Positions 63,083 through 64,000 of a stretch of DNA of 64,000 bases are shown here, piece by piece. Where the stretch lies: the IMG/VR virus record IMGVR_UViG_3300005336_000001, positions 29,561 through 93,560 of that record; one strand, 5' to 3'. This DNA comes from a virus. Both the position numbers and the translations under genes were made by a program. The notes beneath the pieces were generated by a model. It ran no database searches. It was not told where the DNA came from and saw only the letters and a program-made list of their open reading frames with translations. The number at the start of each line of letters is the position of its first letter. The first letter of the stretch is position 1.

Positions 63083-63338
63083 GCTTGGCCTCCTTTGCTT
63101 TAAGAATAGCGTACCAATGTGGTGAATTGAGAAGCATGATCTTTGCCACAGCACTCGGGCGCATCATTAATGGTTCACCACGCATAGAACGAAGTAATCC
63201 AATTCTGGTGACACCCAAATAGCTCGCAAAACTGCCTGTGCCATTATTGTTCATGTTTCCTGTAAATTTTATCCACCTGTTGAAAGCTTCTGCGAAGTGA
63301 ACTCGTTCAACAGGGATTGATTTAATCTTGTTTGGCAA
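63066..63338 (-). CDS. GPH-box family protein (variant)
   Basis: 90 residues from TTG 63338. Box MLLNSPHWYAILKAKEAKRG. SFASYLGVTRIGLLRSMRGE is a motif with YLG. Start lies in the 23-base repeat. Confidence 0.72.
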   Translation of the reverse strand: MPNKIKSIPVERVHFAEAFNRWIKFTGNMNNNGTGSFASYLGVTRIGLLRSMRGEPLMMRPSAVAKIMLLNSPHWYAILKAKEAKRGKQN

Positions 63339-63346
63339 GATACACC
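63324..63346. repeat. 23-base repeat, copy 1
   Basis: AATCTTGTTTGGCAAGATAC followed by ACC; identical at 63618-63640. It is start of one GPH-box gene; the other copy is both the end of one and the start of the next. Confidence 0.85.
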
Positions 63347-63347
63347 C

Positions 63348-63632
63348 TTATTTCCATGGATTGTTGACGTACCATGCTTTGATGAAAGCGTGGTAGTTGT
63401 GGCCTGATAGCAAAGTAATCCGTTTATGAATGCTCGGGAATACTTCAATAAATTCATCTTCACCTGACCACGCATCTATTGATGTTGGATTGGTATCACC
63501 GGGGTCTATCAGCCTGCAAAAACGCTCCATGGTCACTTCACAATCAATTCCATAGTGAAACTCAATCCAGTTTTCCCAAGCTTTTTCTATCTTGGCCTGT
63601 GCAATCTTCATCATGTCAATCTTGTTTGGCAA
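63348..63632 (-). CDS. GPH-box family protein
   Basis: 94 residues from TTG (MPNKIDMMK) or 87 from the ATG pair. Box TLLSGHNYHAFIKAWYVNNP. N-terminus IEKAWENWIEFHYGIDC. Confidence 0.72.
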   Translation of the reverse strand: MPNKIDMMKIAQAKIEKAWENWIEFHYGIDCEVTMERFCRLIDPGDTNPTSIDAWSGEDEFIEVFPSIHKRITLLSGHNYHAFIKAWYVNNPWK

Positions 63633-63843
63633 GATACACCTTGATCATTGTTTTGTGGTTGTCATTCAATAACATATTTATTCTTTTGCACTGTTCCTCA
63701 GAAATTGCATTGTTGTTTGGATCGCTATAAAATCTGCCCAAGGTAAATCCTAGATAGGCTTCTAGTTGACCATTCAATTCTGTGCCAACTGCATCCTGCC
63801 AATTAAGGATAGCTTTATGAATGTTGAACTGAGTTATCCTCAT
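63616..63843 (-). CDS. GPH-box family protein (variant)
   Basis: 75 residues from MRITQFNIHKAILNWQ. Box NMLLNDNHKTMIKVYLAKQD. LEAYLGFTLGRFYSDP parallels the YLG segment at 63066. AAGGATCAAG before ATG. Confidence 0.72.
   Translation of the reverse strand: MRITQFNIHKAILNWQDAVGTELNGQLEAYLGFTLGRFYSDPNNNAISEEQCKRINMLLNDNHKTMIKVYLAKQD
63618..63640. repeat. 23-base repeat, copy 2
   Basis: Identical to 63324-63346. Encodes VYLAKQD at the end of one gene; the other copy is out of that frame. Confidence 0.85.
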
Positions 63844-64000
63844 TTCTTGATCCTTGTTTTGTGGACTGAGATATAAGCTTTCCAATTGTCACTTAGAAGC
63901 ATACCCAACCTTTTCAAACCATCGTTGTTGACTTTGAATGAGCCAGTCCAAGTGGTGGATATGGCATCCATAGGATCTGTTTTTAGAAATTTCCAAAAAG
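63840..64000 (-). CDS. GPH-box family protein, partial (5' end outside window)
   Basis: C-terminal ~53 residues visible; box LGMLLSDNWKAYISVHKTRI. TGA overlaps the next ATG. The array continues beyond the window. Confidence 0.65.
   Translation of the reverse strand, partial: FWKFLKTDPMDAISTTWTGSFKVNNDGLKRLGMLLSDNWKAYISVHKTRIKK

Noticed and set aside
1-64000. CRISPR array
   Set aside because: The repeated intergenic units at 39-56 kb have variable sequence, regular gene-sized spacing and ribosome sites, so they are not CRISPR repeats.

Overview
The window is 64 kb of a large tailed-phage genome (Caudoviricetes). It carries a virion tail/lysis segment, a nearly complete phage replisome, three tRNA-like genes and long runs of small tightly packed genes. 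No ribosomal RNA, core host metabolism, insertion sequence or CRISPR array was seen. An alphaproteobacterial host is likely: the phage encodes a GcrA-type regulator (known from Alphaproteobacteria) and a secreted cysteine-rich protein that resembles Rhizobiales proteins as I remember them. A lipoprotein and an amidase endolysin fit a Gram-negative host. The exact host and phage genus cannot be read from the sequence.

Layout. 1-5,954 (+ strand): the end of a glycine-rich tail protein, then the lysis region (endolysin, holin-like proteins, lipoprotein, small membrane proteins, secreted CHAP-like protein). From 5,972 to the end nearly everything is on the - strand, so the two blocks converge near 5,960. 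Reading against the coordinates, 35-5 kb holds replication and recombination: DnaB-like helicase, SNF2 helicase, AAA+ ATPase, primase, DNA methyltransferase, DnaN-type clamp, family A polymerase with an N-terminal uracil-DNA-glycosylase-like domain, clamp loader, gp32-like ssDNA-binding protein, dCTP deaminase/dUTPase, UvsX/RecA, a predicted nuclease, TerB, TerC, SbcD, SbcC and GcrA. Many of these genes overlap their neighbours as ATGA, TAATG or TGATG and were probably translated in a coupled way. 39-56 kb is a string of separate small genes (MoxR ATPase, metallopeptidase/vWA protein, ParB-like pair, H1-like protein, many unknowns), most preceded by the same RNA element and an exceptionally strong AACAGGAGGAG ribosome site. 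54-64 kb and 35-39 kb are arrays of tiny paralogous proteins.

Two features stand out. First, at least 29 genes (35.9-39.1, 41.1, 54.3-54.9, 57.2-58.8 and 61.0-64.0 kb, running off the window) encode 70-110-residue proteins with unrelated N-termini but a common C-terminal box of the form L-x-G-P-H-x-x-T-[IL]-x-K-A-x-x-x-K-[HR]-G, here called the GPH box. One is fused to a nucleotidyltransferase-like protein. Function unknown. Second, about 22 intergenic regions carry a three-arm RNA element: arm A (often overlapping the stop codon, e.g. TAATGTTTCT), a 7-10 bp hairpin SL1, arm B (AGAAGCATT) that can pair with A, and arm C (GCTTC) that can pair with B instead, followed by AACAGGAGGAG and the start codon. 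Arms differ between copies but keep pairing, so the structure rather than the sequence appears to be conserved. At 40,404-40,448 a - strand terminator hairpin carries in its loop the exact complement of that ribosome site, which suggests a trans-acting antisense or a decoy.

Other points of note: an odd tRNA-like gene with apparent CUA anticodon, a highly structured 196-nt stretch at 55,886-56,081 with an oppositely oriented hairpin/ribosome-site module beside it, and several structured gene-free regions. Gene names are given only where family features are visible. All functional statements are from reading the sequence, without database searches.
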